Assembly (NCBI GenBank): GCA_903918595.1
Contig: CAIXFB010000077.1
Coordinates: 1-29,996, forward strand
From: an uncultured Actinomycetes bacterium
GTDB taxonomy: Bacteria; Actinomycetota; Actinomycetes; S36-B12
DNA: 29,996 nucleotides
Direction of reading: 5' to 3'
The notes under the pieces are model-generated. The model saw only the letters and a program-made list of their open reading frames with translations. It was not told the DNA's origin and did not search any database. Both the position numbers and the translations under genes were made by a program. Positions 1 through 8,451 of this stretch are shown piece after piece (position 1 is the stretch's first letter; every line of letters starts with the position of its first letter).

Positions 1-449
1 CCGATGTACGGGTTGCTGGTGTTAATCAACTGAAAGGGGACGGCAAGGGTGGTGGTGACCCCGCCGAGGGTCATCGGCGCCTGACCAATCAGCCCGGGCA
101 CGCTCGTTCCGTTCAGAGAAGACGAAACCTTCTTCTTTGTCATCGTGACACCCGGTAGTTGTCCGCCCCAAAGACGCAATCCAACCGAGCCGGTGTCGAT
201 CATTACGGAGAGTGGCGCAGAGTTGCCCACGGACATTTCCAGGATCCCGTTCTGCCCGGAAGTGCCTGGAGTGGTGATGGTTCGCACGGGAACCGTCACC
301 GTCACCGACTCTTTAAAGGATTCGGTAGGGGCCTCTGGGAACACATCGTTTGCCGCCGCAATCGGCGCAACGAGAAGAAGACTCAGAACAGATGCCAATC
401 CGGCAGTTGTCCGCACTAGACGCTTAGTCCACATGTTCTGACCCATCAT
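1..449 (-). CDS. Exported retropepsin-like aspartyl protease domain protein (partial, C-terminus outside window)
   Basis: The minus strand is open from an ATG at 449 to the window edge, about 149 codons. The product begins with a basic stretch (TKRLVR), then a hydrophobic segment ending in APIAAAN, which reads as a Sec signal peptide. Around residue 83 it has the motif MIDTGSVGLRLW. The D-T-G-S core followed by GLR is the catalytic aspartate loop of retropepsin/pepsin-like proteases and is also found in the DUF3443-type exported bacterial proteins. Only the first Asp loop is visible because the gene runs out of the window. Three ATGs (449, 446, 434) compete as start and none has a clear Shine-Dalgarno sequence. 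The signal peptide is intact with any of them. Protease activity is inferred from one motif only; it could instead be a non-catalytic aspartyl-protease-fold protein. Confidence 0.72.
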   Translation of the reverse strand, partial: MMGQNMWTKRLVRTTAGLASVLSLLLVAPIAAANDVFPEAPTESFKESVTVTVPVRTITTPGTSGQNGILEMSVGNSAPLSVMIDTGSVGLRLWGGQLPGVTMTKKKVSSSLNGTSVPGLIGQAPMTLGGVTTTLAVPFQLINTSNPYI

Positions 450-530
450 TTCGGTACTGACATGCTGGGTCGGAGTTGAACACAGCAAGACTTCACAATA
501 CGGAGAAACTCACAAGAAAACGAATCAATT

Positions 531-893
531 TCACATTTGTCTAGCGAACCAGAACCGAGCTGAGCGGATTCTGGTGAGTAGCAGCAACACAACTGTGAAA
601 AGCACGAGGGCAATCGCTTGCCAATCAACAAAAATGGCAAGGAATGAATCCCCTACAAATACGAACCACATGGCTGCAAAAGCGCGCGTGCTGTGCAGTG
701 ATGTAAATCTTGAGATCGCTACATGTGCGCCACCCAGCACGAGCCCAACCATGGCCACGTACCACTTGCTCGACGAATCTTCGATGAACGCTCCAACTAT
801 CGTGGAGAGCCAAAATAGAACGCCGATCATTGCAAGCACATGAATGGCAATGATCGGCGCAGGACCAAATCGCTCGACGCGAGTTATGGTCAC
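531..893 (-). CDS. Small multi-spanning membrane protein
   Basis: A 120-residue hydrophobic protein with about four membrane segments (around IIAIHVLAMIGVLFWL, WYVAMVGLVLGGAHVAI, AFAAMWFVFVGDSFLAIF and ALVLFTVVLLLL) and a basic C-terminal tail. I chose the GTG at 893. It overlaps the stop of the upstream DUF1801 gene as GTGA and has a GAAGG ribosome binding site 5 nt upstream. An ATG at 950 in the same frame would force a 61-base overlap with the upstream gene and has no such site. It is the last gene of the five-gene operon starting at 4203. No family was recognised. The context suggests an accessory membrane protein, but no function can be assigned. Confidence 0.72.
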   Translation of the reverse strand: MTITRVERFGPAPIIAIHVLAMIGVLFWLSTIVGAFIEDSSSKWYVAMVGLVLGGAHVAISRFTSLHSTRAFAAMWFVFVGDSFLAIFVDWQAIALVLFTVVLLLLTRIRSARFWFARQM

Positions 894-1441
894 GTGGCCT
901 TCAATTGAGTTGACATCATGTCGCACAATAACTTCTGGTTGACTTTCCAATCAAGCGGCACTGCAAAAGTCTTCTTATTTACGACGTAATCTACGAGCCG
1001 CGGGCGAAATTCATCGAGCACATCAACATTCGTGGGTGCGAGCAAAATGTGCTTTGTATGGATCGACGCGCCAAACAAGTAACTGTCTCCCAACATAAGC
1101 ATCGGGTGATTCCACGCGATCACCAGTTTGAGCTTGGGGAACTTCTTCATCAGCACCGAAAAAATACTGCGAAGGGTCTCCACCGCGACTGGATCGTGCT
1201 CAGCGAGATACTCATCGAACGTGCTGTACTTGCGCGCGTTCTTCGAGCCTCTGCAGTACAGCACCAATGCATTCGCGTGCGCTTGACTAAATCCGTGGTT
1301 CTCACGCAGAAAAGCGATCTGCGCTGGATATTTCTGGTCAGAAATCTCTTTCATCTGGTCAAACCAATACGCCATCGGTAGACCATGCTTTTTCTCGATC
1401 GCCGGGAAAAACCGTGCCCGATCGGAAGACTCCTCAGCCAT
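890..1441 (-). CDS. DUF4287 plus DUF1801 (YdhG-like) domain protein
   Basis: The product is 183 residues and cytoplasmic. The N-terminal part (about 1-60) carries the DUF4287 pattern: RARFFPAIEKKHGLP, then KYPAQIAFLRENHGFSQAHANALV. The C-terminal part (about 75-180) is a DUF1801/YdhG-type domain, with KFPKLKLVIAWNHPMLM, HILLAP and VNKKTFAVPLDWKV. Members are often described as iron-chaperone or frataxin-like, but their biochemistry is poorly established, so I assign no reaction. The ATG at 1441 lies inside the end of the upstream membrane-protein gene (shared ATGGCTGA), which suggests translational coupling. A longer open frame to 1528 exists but would cover the upstream gene's end and is not homologous. 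The two-domain architecture is complete. Confidence 0.85.
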   Translation of the reverse strand: MAEESSDRARFFPAIEKKHGLPMAYWFDQMKEISDQKYPAQIAFLRENHGFSQAHANALVLYCRGSKNARKYSTFDEYLAEHDPVAVETLRSIFSVLMKKFPKLKLVIAWNHPMLMLGDSYLFGASIHTKHILLAPTNVDVLDEFRPRLVDYVVNKKTFAVPLDWKVNQKLLCDMMSTQLKAT

Positions 1442-2075
1442 CCGTGTACTTCGCGCCGGTGCCCAGAGGTACAACCTGCCGATAGATGAACGCCCACCTG
1501 CTGATGAACCAGCTCGACGCGAACCCAAGTACTAGCCAGCCGATTAATGCTGCCGGGGCTCCGGTCACGAAGAAACCATTCAGCGCCGAGAAGAACCACA
1601 GCACCAAGCTCGCCGCAGCGATCACAATGATGGTCAACAACCAACTCCCCCACCGAGCTCTGATCACCGCAAAGTTAGTGGAGATCGGGTTGCGTTGGCC
1701 ATCAATAACGGCAAGCAAGACAAACGGTGTCAGCGCTAACACAATCAGCCCAGGCAGAACAAACAGAGAGAGTCCCAGGGTCACAACGAGTACGAGTCCA
1801 AGTGCCCACAACAGAACCAGCCAGAACCGCTCTTTCAGGGTGCTCAGCACTCCGTCAGCATCAACTGCACCTGCGACTGCCTGCAACATCGCAGCAGCAA
1901 CGAGCACAAGCGACGCCACCATAACCAAGAGGCCAACCAGTGCGATGAGAATGAAGGGGATCGTCAAGTAGGGCAAAACTCCAGGAACGAGCAACGCAGC
2001 CTGCACCAGCGCGTTGATCACGATTACTGGCATCACGATTCGCCAGCCTTGCCATACGCGTAGGAAAGATTTCAT
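1434..2075 (-). CDS. Multi-spanning membrane protein of unknown function
   Basis: The product has 213 residues and about six hydrophobic segments. A short N-terminal stretch (KSFLRVWQGWR) is followed by paired membrane helices around 20-70, then an acidic loop (VDADGVLSTLKERF), further helices, and a second conserved-looking loop (IDGQRNPISTNFAVIRARWGSW). The layout of helix pairs with amphipathic ISxNFxxIRxRW-type loops resembles bacterial YciC-like or glycerophosphodiesterase-membrane-domain proteins, but I cannot place it with confidence. The start ATG overlaps the lipoprotein stop (ATGA) and is preceded by GGAGG. The tight coupling to an exported lipoprotein and a Tat phosphoesterase points to an envelope role. 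Confidence 0.8.
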   Translation of the reverse strand: MKSFLRVWQGWRIVMPVIVINALVQAALLVPGVLPYLTIPFILIALVGLLVMVASLVLVAAAMLQAVAGAVDADGVLSTLKERFWLVLLWALGLVLVVTLGLSLFVLPGLIVLALTPFVLLAVIDGQRNPISTNFAVIRARWGSWLLTIIVIAAASLVLWFFSALNGFFVTGAPAALIGWLVLGFASSWFISRWAFIYRQVVPLGTGAKYTDG

Positions 2076-2419
2076 GACGCCTCCAAGACCGCTTGGTCTA
2101 GAACGTCTTGCGCAGAGCCCTCAAAAATCGTGATGCCATCCACAGTGATCACAAGTGGGAAAGGAGCTGTCCCAGATGCTTCGACCACGATCGGTTCATT
2201 TCTCACCGTGCTCCCAATGCAGGAGAATCCAGCCTCAACCGTGCTGCAGGTCGGTGCTACCAAAACCTCAACCTGCTGCTGCACCAACACGTTATAGGCA
2301 GCGTTGCGCACACTCGTGATCTTGTCTCCGCCGACTGGGGCCAAGGCATCGATCTGCGAGCAGCCCGCGAGAGATCCAATCAACAACAATGGAAGAAAGA
2401 TCTGCACTAATCGCCTCAT
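2072..2419 (-). CDS. Small putative lipoprotein (DUF4333-like)
   Basis: A 115-residue exported protein. The N-terminus MRRLVQIFLPLLLIGSLAGC is a lipoprotein signal with the lipobox LAGC and Cys20 as the lipidated residue. The mature part has two cysteines (APTCSTVEAGFSCIG) that could form a disulfide, and a conserved-looking hydrophobic end (PLVITVDGITIFEG). The size, Cys pair and 'V.V.APTC..VE.G..F.C' layout resemble actinobacterial DUF4333-type lipoproteins; this is a similarity judged by eye. The start overlaps the upstream metallophosphoesterase stop (ATGA), and GGAGGTG lies 5 nt upstream. It probably acts on the outer face of the membrane together with its operon partners. Confidence 0.8.
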   Translation of the reverse strand: MRRLVQIFLPLLLIGSLAGCSQIDALAPVGGDKITSVRNAAYNVLVQQQVEVLVAPTCSTVEAGFSCIGSTVRNEPIVVEASGTAPFPLVITVDGITIFEGSAQDVLDQAVLEAS

Positions 2420-4203
2420 GCCACACCTCCATGAGCGAGCAGCTGGGTACGCGCCTTCATCTGTTCCTTCTCCACCATGGAATCAGTGATGGCAGAAAGG
2501 TCAAATGGTGCGGGCATGAGTAATTCCACATTCCGATCCAGCGGTGAGCCAGCCCGGAGCGACGGCTTAGACAGCCACGCATTCGCTCCGAGTTCGCGGC
2601 TTAACGAGGCCAGCCCAGTTTGGCTCAGGTCGCCGGGGCTCCAGGTGGGTGGAGCCGCGTGATCGAGAGCAGTGACAAAAATCGACATAGTGCCGTCGCG
2701 ATTGTCCACTAATTCCACAAGCTGTTGTTGCTGCGGGAAATCGACACAGGATGCCGTGGTGATTTCCCATAAACCACCGGATCCATTGGTTCGAGGATGC
2801 GCAGTGACCGTATTGATGTGGGTATGTCCGTTGAGCCACGCTACGCAGGCCGAGTACTCAAGGAGCATCGCAAGGAATTCCTCAGCGTGCACCAAGCGCT
2901 GCCCGCCAAACACAGGTGTTGCGTCGTTTTCCAAAGTCAACGAATTGTGGTGACTGCACACAATCGCGAGTCGGCCCTCCGCTTGGCATTGAACCAATTG
3001 CTCTTGTAACCAGATGAATTGATCTTCTGGAACGGCGCCATCGGCACCAGCCGCAAGATTGCAGGTATCGAGACCAAAAACCCGAAGGTATGGAGCAAGA
3101 TCGGCCGACCACCAAGTTTGACCGGTCGTCACATTTTCCTGAGTCCAACCGTGACCAACAGGGCCCGGCACCGCAGGGGAATCTAAATGCGCTTCCATAA
3201 ATTCTGTTCGCTCGAGCAGTTTGCGCATCGGATCAGGCGTCACGGCCTTCATCCCTGGCAGCAGGCCGAATTGTTGACGCAGGGCATTGATGGCCATTTG
3301 CGGTGCGCTCAAGTCACTGGCAAAACCTTGCAGCCAGTTCGGCGCGAGCGCCTCCCCGAGCGCGGCCTTGCGATCTCCCACTGCATAGGCAAATAGCGCA
3401 GGATCTGCCCTGAAGGTTCCCATGTAGGTCGCGTCGTGATTTCCATACACCGAGTACCACGGCACGGGGAGACCCTGTGACACCACAGGCCGACTCACTG
3501 CCGCCTCGAGCATCCCCGGAACTACCGGGAACCCATATGCGCCATACACATCATCTTCCGGGTTGTCCGGGTGGTAGGCGTACGACGCCTCAGACCACAC
3601 CTGCGGACCTTCATACACCCCGGCAGCACCACTGTTCGCCAGCACTTCACCGCCATCAAGGGCGTCGATGTACCACCGGGTCTCCAAAGTTGACAGGTTG
3701 TCCGCGCTGTCGCCGGTATTCAGCGCTGCGCCAAGAGGGGCTCCCGTGACTGAACTCGTGTGCGCGGCTACAACACTGTCAACCATTGAGGCCAACACAT
3801 GCACGGTCAAGGTGTCTTGCGGGCGGCAGGCATCAGTGAAGAGGGCGGGTGCAAGGCTTTGAGCGGCATCCATGCGGGCTGGTGTCTGTGCATCGATCAC
3901 GTGCATGTCCGATAAATGTGCCAAATAGAACAACGAACGACGCGAACCCGTGCGGGCACCATCAGCGACCCGACCCAACAGGTCGTATCTAGGGATGAAT
4001 TCCTCGCCTGCCCCAGCGATCAGGGAACGATAAGAGCCCCTAACGGTTTGAGCGGACATCTTGATGGTCTGCAGCACCGTAGAAGGCCCCTGGCCCGTGC
4101 GCATAGGAGCAGACAACACTTGGCCAAGGGCTTCTCGGGATAGACCCCAACCAGCAGCAAGGACCGAAACCCCTGCAATGAATTGCCTGCGCGACAGTGC
4201 CAT
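2416..4203 (-). CDS. Tat-exported metallophosphoesterase, TIGR03767 type
   Basis: The product is 595 residues. The N-terminus has the twin-arginine motif SRRQFIAG followed by a hydrophobic stretch, so it is folded before export by Tat. The calcineurin-like metal-binding signatures appear in order: SDMHVID near residue 98, NTGDSADN, GNHD near 265, CSHHNS near 410 and NGHTHIN near 455. These give the Asp, His and Asn ligands of a two-metal phosphoesterase. Length and the long insert between the D-x-H and GNHD motifs match the actinobacterial family called TIGR03767. Substrate is unknown; phosphodiester or phosphomonoester scavenging outside the cell is likely. GGGGAGG lies 5 nt before the ATG. 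It is the first gene of the operon ending at 531. Confidence 0.92.
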   Translation of the reverse strand: MALSRRQFIAGVSVLAAGWGLSREALGQVLSAPMRTGQGPSTVLQTIKMSAQTVRGSYRSLIAGAGEEFIPRYDLLGRVADGARTGSRRSLFYLAHLSDMHVIDAQTPARMDAAQSLAPALFTDACRPQDTLTVHVLASMVDSVVAAHTSSVTGAPLGAALNTGDSADNLSTLETRWYIDALDGGEVLANSGAAGVYEGPQVWSEASYAYHPDNPEDDVYGAYGFPVVPGMLEAAVSRPVVSQGLPVPWYSVYGNHDATYMGTFRADPALFAYAVGDRKAALGEALAPNWLQGFASDLSAPQMAINALRQQFGLLPGMKAVTPDPMRKLLERTEFMEAHLDSPAVPGPVGHGWTQENVTTGQTWWSADLAPYLRVFGLDTCNLAAGADGAVPEDQFIWLQEQLVQCQAEGRLAIVCSHHNSLTLENDATPVFGGQRLVHAEEFLAMLLEYSACVAWLNGHTHINTVTAHPRTNGSGGLWEITTASCVDFPQQQQLVELVDNRDGTMSIFVTALDHAAPPTWSPGDLSQTGLASLSRELGANAWLSKPSLRAGSPLDRNVELLMPAPFDLSAITDSMVEKEQMKARTQLLAHGGVA

Positions 4204-4253
4204 GAATACCTCCCCGCAGATCGTATTAGATCTGGCAGTGAACTAACGGAGAC

Positions 4254-4700
4254 CTAGGAATCTTTCGCAGGCCGGAATGTGCAATCCGAGGCCAGATCGC
4301 GAGCCATCGCAAGGTTGAGTCGGGCCTGGCAGTTCGTCATTCTGATGGATGGTCCTTTTGTGGTGAGGACCCCACGCAACACCGTGCCGGATTTATCAAA
4401 GGATCCACTGCGAGCGATGAAGGTGACCTTGTTGCCGCTCGCTGTAACTCGCACCGGAACCTTGGATCCTTTGCGCCCATCCCGGTAGGCAAACTGAAAC
4501 GCTCCGACATAACCAGCTGAGGTGTTAGGGACAGCAGTGAGATCAAAGTGGTAGCCGATGTCGTTGTCGCGCAGGGAATCCGAGTTCCACGTGCCCGACA
4601 AATCTGTTGCCGCCGATGCAGGAGAGGTCATCAATAGTGCTGTGAGAGATAGGGACAAGCACACGCCTGCAGCGATTACCAACGGCCTATGAAATTTCAT
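4254..4700 (-). CDS. Small secreted protein of unknown function
   Basis: A 148-residue protein with a typical Sec signal peptide (basic MKFHRP, hydrophobic core, cleavage near SPASA-A, residue 30). The mature part begins DLSGTWNSDSLRDND and looks beta-rich, with alternating hydrophobic residues and two cysteines (NCQAR, SDCTF) near the C-terminus that could pair. The opening 'L.GTWN' resembles lipocalin-like or META-type small secreted domains, but I do not recognise a family. It ends 50 bases before the metallophosphoesterase start on the same strand, so the two may be co-transcribed, although the phosphoesterase has its own strong ribosome binding site. No Shine-Dalgarno sequence precedes the ATG. 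Confidence 0.75.
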   Translation of the reverse strand: MKFHRPLVIAAGVCLSLSLTALLMTSPASAATDLSGTWNSDSLRDNDIGYHFDLTAVPNTSAGYVGAFQFAYRDGRKGSKVPVRVTASGNKVTFIARSGSFDKSGTVLRGVLTTKGPSIRMTNCQARLNLAMARDLASDCTFRPAKDS

Positions 4701-4734
4701 ACGTCACTATTGCACGCGCCGAAACTCTGCGCTC

Positions 4735-4781
4735 TAAAAAAGCTGTTGCCCGGCCACCTCATTACGAGGTGACCGGGCAAC
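4735..4781 (-). terminator. Intrinsic terminator after the fasciclin lipoprotein gene
   Basis: A strong inverted repeat has arms GTTGCCCGG-C-CACCTC (4745-4760) and GAGGTG-A-CCGGGCAAC (4766-4781) around the 5-nt loop ATTAC, with one C/A mismatch. Read on the minus strand, the hairpin is followed by AGC and then six T residues (4741-4736). It lies about 20 bases past the stop of the minus-strand gene at 4803-5384. It is a textbook rho-independent terminator for that gene. Confidence 0.92.
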
Positions 4782-4802
4782 ATGATTGCTTTGTTGGACT
4801 GC

Positions 4803-5384
4803 TTACTGAGCGATAAGTGCTGCGGGATCGACACCCGGCGGTAGGAGCACCGCATCGATGGCATGAATGACACCGTTGCTCGTGACCACATCAGCCTGGA
4901 TGACCTTTGCACCGTTCACAGTTACGCCATCAGCGGTCGAAAGCGTTACAGACTGACCCTCAACCGTGGCAACGTCGCCGTCGGTTACGTCAGCGGCCAT
5001 AACCTGACCAGGAACAACGTGGTAGGTCAGGATTTGAGTCAGAACGTCTTTGTTCTCTGGGAGCAGCAGTGCGTCAAGAACGCCTGCGGGCAGAGCTGCA
5101 AAAGCATCATCGGTAGGTGCGAAAACGGTGAAGGGACCCTCACCATTCAGTGTGTCCACCAAGCCCGCTGCCGAGACGGCTGCGGCCAGAGTGCTGAAGC
5201 CTTCAGTGCTCGAGGCGACGTCAACGATCGTCCCCGTACCGGCTTCTTCCATTACTTCGGCTTCCTCGGCAGCAGAGGTTGTCTCTGCCGTGGTTGCCTC
5301 GTCCGATGAGCTGCTGCACGCCGACAGGGTCAGGGCTGCTGCGATCGAAACCACCGCGATTGCGGTGCGACGCATTGCTCGCAT
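4803..5384 (-). CDS. Fasciclin (FAS1) domain lipoprotein
   Basis: A 193-residue surface lipoprotein. The signal sequence ends in the lipobox LSAC (Cys23). A low-complexity Ser/Thr/Glu-rich linker follows (about 24-48). One complete FAS1 domain (about 50-190) then carries both hallmark motifs: FTVFAPTDDAF (H1) and a C-terminal NGVIHAIDAVLLPP (H2), with the YH motif (LTYHVVPG) between them. FAS1 domains mediate adhesion or binding of other surface components; the partner is unknown. AGGAGG sits 5 nt before the ATG at 5384, which fixes the start. A strong terminator follows, so it is monocistronic. Similar single-FAS1 lipoproteins (MPT70/MPT83 type) are common in actinobacteria. Confidence 0.93.
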   Translation of the reverse strand: MRAMRRTAIAVVSIAAALTLSACSSSSDEATTAETTSAAEEAEVMEEAGTGTIVDVASSTEGFSTLAAAVSAAGLVDTLNGEGPFTVFAPTDDAFAALPAGVLDALLLPENKDVLTQILTYHVVPGQVMAADVTDGDVATVEGQSVTLSTADGVTVNGAKVIQADVVTSNGVIHAIDAVLLPPGVDPAALIAQ

Positions 5385-5614
5385 GTGTTCCTCCTTGAGT
5401 TGGGGTTTTGTTGTACCTTTTGACCGTAAGCCGAAACAAACATTGCTGCGCTTTCAAGCGCGCCCGGTGACCGCATTGTTATGCCAAGTTCACACAACCT
5501 GAACATTCCACCTCGATCCGACGTGATTTTCGTGATCTACAACACATTCCAATGGCATGTGGTGCACCTGACTGGTCAGAAAAGATTCCGGAATGTTGAA
5601 GATGCACGCGAAGG

Positions 5615-5620
5615 TATCCT
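5615..5620 (+). promoter_or_regulatory. Candidate -10 box for leaderless apyrase mRNA
   Basis: TATCCT lies exactly 6 nt upstream of the GTG at 5627, a spacing that would place transcription start on the start codon. No Shine-Dalgarno sequence is available at normal distance. The box sits in the small palindrome CGAAGG-TAT-CCTTCG, which might also bind a regulator. No convincing -35 box is seen. Confidence 0.45.
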
Positions 5621-5626
5621 TCGATC

Positions 5627-6913
5627 GTGACTCCCACTCTTCGCACAACCAGCAAGATCTTCGTTTCTACTGTCATCACTTTTGGGTTAGTTCTTGGTGT
5701 TGGTGCAATTCCCACGCAGGCGGCCACCTCAACTGGGGTCACCTACGTTGCGGTCATTGACGCAGGAAGCAGTGGTTCGCGGATCGCGCTCTATGAAGAA
5801 GGCCCGCAGCCACTGGGATCACCCAATCGACTCATGGAAGAAAAGCCCAAGGTTCTCCCTCTTTCCGACTTCGAATCGAACCCGACCGAGGCGGGCCCCG
5901 CGGGAATTGGCCCACTGCTTGATGCGCTCGACGCCTACCTTGTGGCCAACAACATCGAGAAGTCTTCTGTTTCCGTATCTGCACTTGCAACCGCTGGGCT
6001 CCGTAACGTGGAACAGCGCGATGCAGCCGCCGCAGCTGCAATCATGGGTGCCGTCACCGCCTATATCCCCACGCGTGGCTACGCAGTGGGTGAAGTTGCC
6101 ATCATGTCTGGCCAGCGCGAAGCGCTCTACGCGTGGCTTGATGCCAATGCGTCCGATGGAACCCTCGCCGATGGCGATAACACCATCGGAATCATCGAGA
6201 TCGGTGGTGCATCTGCCCAGGTTGCGTTCGCATCGCCTACGCCAGGCGGGCGCGGAGTCGAGGCAGTGCAGGTTGGTCCGCTCACATTTAACGTCGTCGC
6301 TCTTTCCTATCTTGGTCTTGGTCAAAATGATGCCCGCATGTACATGCGCGAACTGGGCCGCAAAGGAGCCGAGTGCTTTCCTAACAACGCCCCCAAAAAA
6401 GCACCGCTCGTCTATGAAGCAAAAAGTACGACGCCTCTTAAGGCAACCGCAGCAAACTTCAACACTGTGAAATGCCAGCGGGCTTATGACTCCGTCATCA
6501 AGACCGCCGGTGCATCAGTGCTAAACAAGGCAAACAATGATCGGATTCGACCCACTGAAATTCGCACTCTCCCGGGATATTCCAACGCGAAGTTCAAAGG
6601 AGTTTCCTCCATCACCTACAACATGAACACTCTCAAACTTAAGCCAGGCCGTGCACTAGGCACACGATTCCAGAAAGCCATCACAACCACCTGCACAGGT
6701 AAGAATGCTTGGACCAAGGTCAGTGCTCTCTATCGGGATCCCCAAGATTCTTTCGCTGAAGGCTTATGCCCGAATAGCCAATACACGCACCAATTCACGT
6801 ATGGCGATCAGGGAGTTCGGGTTCCGCAGAAGCGCATCACGGTGGACACCATGCTCACGAAGGATCAGCCTTCATGGAGCAAAGGCTTTGCGCTCACTCA
6901 ACTCAATCTCTAG
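5627..6913 (+). CDS. Exported GDA1/CD39-family apyrase (nucleoside triphosphate diphosphohydrolase)
   Basis: The product has 428 residues. A Sec signal peptide runs to about TQAA (residue 33). The apyrase conserved regions follow in order: ACR1 DAGSSGSR (45-52), ACR2 ATAGLR (121-126), ACR3 with SGQREALYAWLDAN (161-174, with Glu165 as probable catalytic base), and ACR4 EIGGASAQVAF (191-201). A C-terminal SWSKGFAL resembles ACR5. The family hydrolyses the terminal phosphates of extracellular NTPs and NDPs with Ca or Mg. It is mainly eukaryotic; the best-known bacterial members are the Legionella NTPDases. Four cysteines in the second half could form disulfides, fitting export. The start is the GTG at 5627. 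Its role is probably nucleotide and phosphate salvage outside the cell. Homology is clear; the preferred substrate is not. Confidence 0.9.
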   Translation: MTPTLRTTSKIFVSTVITFGLVLGVGAIPTQAATSTGVTYVAVIDAGSSGSRIALYEEGPQPLGSPNRLMEEKPKVLPLSDFESNPTEAGPAGIGPLLDALDAYLVANNIEKSSVSVSALATAGLRNVEQRDAAAAAAIMGAVTAYIPTRGYAVGEVAIMSGQREALYAWLDANASDGTLADGDNTIGIIEIGGASAQVAFASPTPGGRGVEAVQVGPLTFNVVALSYLGLGQNDARMYMRELGRKGAECFPNNAPKKAPLVYEAKSTTPLKATAANFNTVKCQRAYDSVIKTAGASVLNKANNDRIRPTEIRTLPGYSNAKFKGVSSITYNMNTLKLKPGRALGTRFQKAITTTCTGKNAWTKVSALYRDPQDSFAEGLCPNSQYTHQFTYGDQGVRVPQKRITVDTMLTKDQPSWSKGFALTQLNL

Positions 6914-6990
6914 CGATTGCAACACCAATTGGCGCGTGGGACTTGGCCTCGCTCTGTGACATGCGACCCTTGAAGTTCGAGTGGGAGTTC

Positions 6991-8451
6991 TCAGTGTCGT
7001 TGTGACGGCCACCGCGGCATGCGGACGCGAGGAATCAGCGGAGCAGCGAAGCGCGCTCGTAGGGAACTGACGATGACACCCGTTCCATAGCTTGCGTCGT
7101 CAATCAATCGAAGTACCGAGTACCTCACGGGATCAAGCGAGCGATCTCGGGTGACCCACTCCAGCGCGATGGGAGCGAGCATGGTGGCTGCTGCAACGCG
7201 TGCTGCCGGGTATCGAGGTGAAAGAGCCAGTGCTGCCGCGCCAATCGGCCACCACTCACGGCGCAGCAGGTGACCGATCGCGGCTGAGTCTGCGAGGAGT
7301 CCCTGCCCCACCACCCGTCCGGCGAGCAGCACTCCGCGGGGCATCGAACTGGTCTGCCTCGTCAGTGCTGCGGTTGCAACCCCTGTGACGGCTGCAGCAA
7401 AGAGCGGTTTTCGCACAGCGAGAAGAGCGAGCGCGGCGACATTCCACGCTGAGATTTTTGCCGGCGTGAGATAGCCCGGATGGCGTTCCTCCAGCTGCGG
7501 CGCAGACGTCCCGTACTGGAACCTGCGGGCGATCCAGTCTCGAGGATCGGTGCGTATCTCGTGACGAACAACCACCGATGGGTCGTACACAACGTGCCAT
7601 CCGGCCTCAACAAGACGCCAGACGAGATCGACGTCCTCTCCCACCCGCAAGTTCTCATCGAAGCGCGCCGCGCCCAGCGCAGCGCGTCGCATGATCAGTG
7701 CGGCTGTAGGAACAAAGCCCAGTCGAGAGCCGGGCCGCACGAGTTCAGCATTGATGCCCATGTCTAATGAGGATCGGGTGCTCTCATATCGCTCGATCAC
7801 CCCTCGAGTGACCTCGTGTCCCACAACGCGAGGAGCCACGGCTGCCACGGCGGGATCATCGAAGTGGTGGAGCATTGAGTCCGGCCATCCCTGTGGTGCC
7901 GTGCAATCGGAATCGATGAAAGCAATGAGATCCCCATCGGTGTTATCGATCCCGGTGTTGCGCGCACCCGACGGGCCTCGATTGACTGGATGCTCGATGA
8001 GTCGGGCACGCCAGCGTTTCGCCACATCGGCTATCTCTGCAACGTTCATGGATCCGTCATCGACGACCGTGACTTCCTGCCCGCTCAGGGATTCCAGGCA
8101 CCGTTCGAGCAGCTCGGGACGATCCATCGCCGGTATCACCGTGTCGCAGCGAAGAGGCGCACTACGACGTGACGACATGACGTGAGCGAATCCCCTGTCG
8201 ATCAGTTCCCGGTACACCGCAAGTTCGCGCGAGTTTTCGGCACGACGGCCTCGTTCGCCTCGCATGCGCAGATCGCGAACGATGGCCCTGGTCTCCGGTG
8301 AAAGGCGACTGATGCGCCACGGTGATCCACCGATCAGAGCGGCTCCATCTGCCCAGAGTGTCACCCGAGGGTCGAGGTAGATGACGGCACCGATGGGAAG
8401 TTGTCGGTCCTGGTTGGGTAATGCCATCGGGGGGGTGCAGCGATCACCCAT
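6991..8451 (-). CDS. mftF: Mycofactocin glycosyltransferase MftF
   Basis: A family-2 glycosyltransferase of 486 residues, close to the usual MftF length (about 470). An N-terminal leader domain (about 1-100) carries the MftF-type YLDPRVTLWADGAALIGGSPWRI. The GT-A domain follows, with the nucleotide-sugar and metal motif FIDSDC, the acceptor-region motif GEDVDLVWRL and hydrophobic segments near the C-terminus. In mycobacteria MftF adds beta-1,4-linked glucose units to premycofactocin, which makes the mature cofactor. The start ATG overlaps the mftR stop (ATGGGTGA, 8444-8451), so it is translated with the regulator. This is unusual: in mycobacteria mftF normally follows mftE on the biosynthetic strand. 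Here it is split off and placed under the mftR promoter. Confidence 0.93.
   Translation of the reverse strand: MGDRCTPPMALPNQDRQLPIGAVIYLDPRVTLWADGAALIGGSPWRISRLSPETRAIVRDLRMRGERGRRAENSRELAVYRELIDRGFAHVMSSRRSAPLRCDTVIPAMDRPELLERCLESLSGQEVTVVDDGSMNVAEIADVAKRWRARLIEHPVNRGPSGARNTGIDNTDGDLIAFIDSDCTAPQGWPDSMLHHFDDPAVAAVAPRVVGHEVTRGVIERYESTRSSLDMGINAELVRPGSRLGFVPTAALIMRRAALGAARFDENLRVGEDVDLVWRLVEAGWHVVYDPSVVVRHEIRTDPRDWIARRFQYGTSAPQLEERHPGYLTPAKISAWNVAALALLAVRKPLFAAAVTGVATAALTRQTSSMPRGVLLAGRVVGQGLLADSAAIGHLLRREWWPIGAAALALSPRYPAARVAAATMLAPIALEWVTRDRSLDPVRYSVLRLIDDASYGTGVIVSSLRARFAAPLIPRVRMPRWPSQRH

Noticed and set aside
5500..5600. AACATTCC and GGAATGTT as an 8-bp inverted pair in the fasciclin-apyrase gap.
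   Set aside because: Too short and too far apart (about 90 bp) to separate from chance. The 242-base gap otherwise holds only the two promoters.
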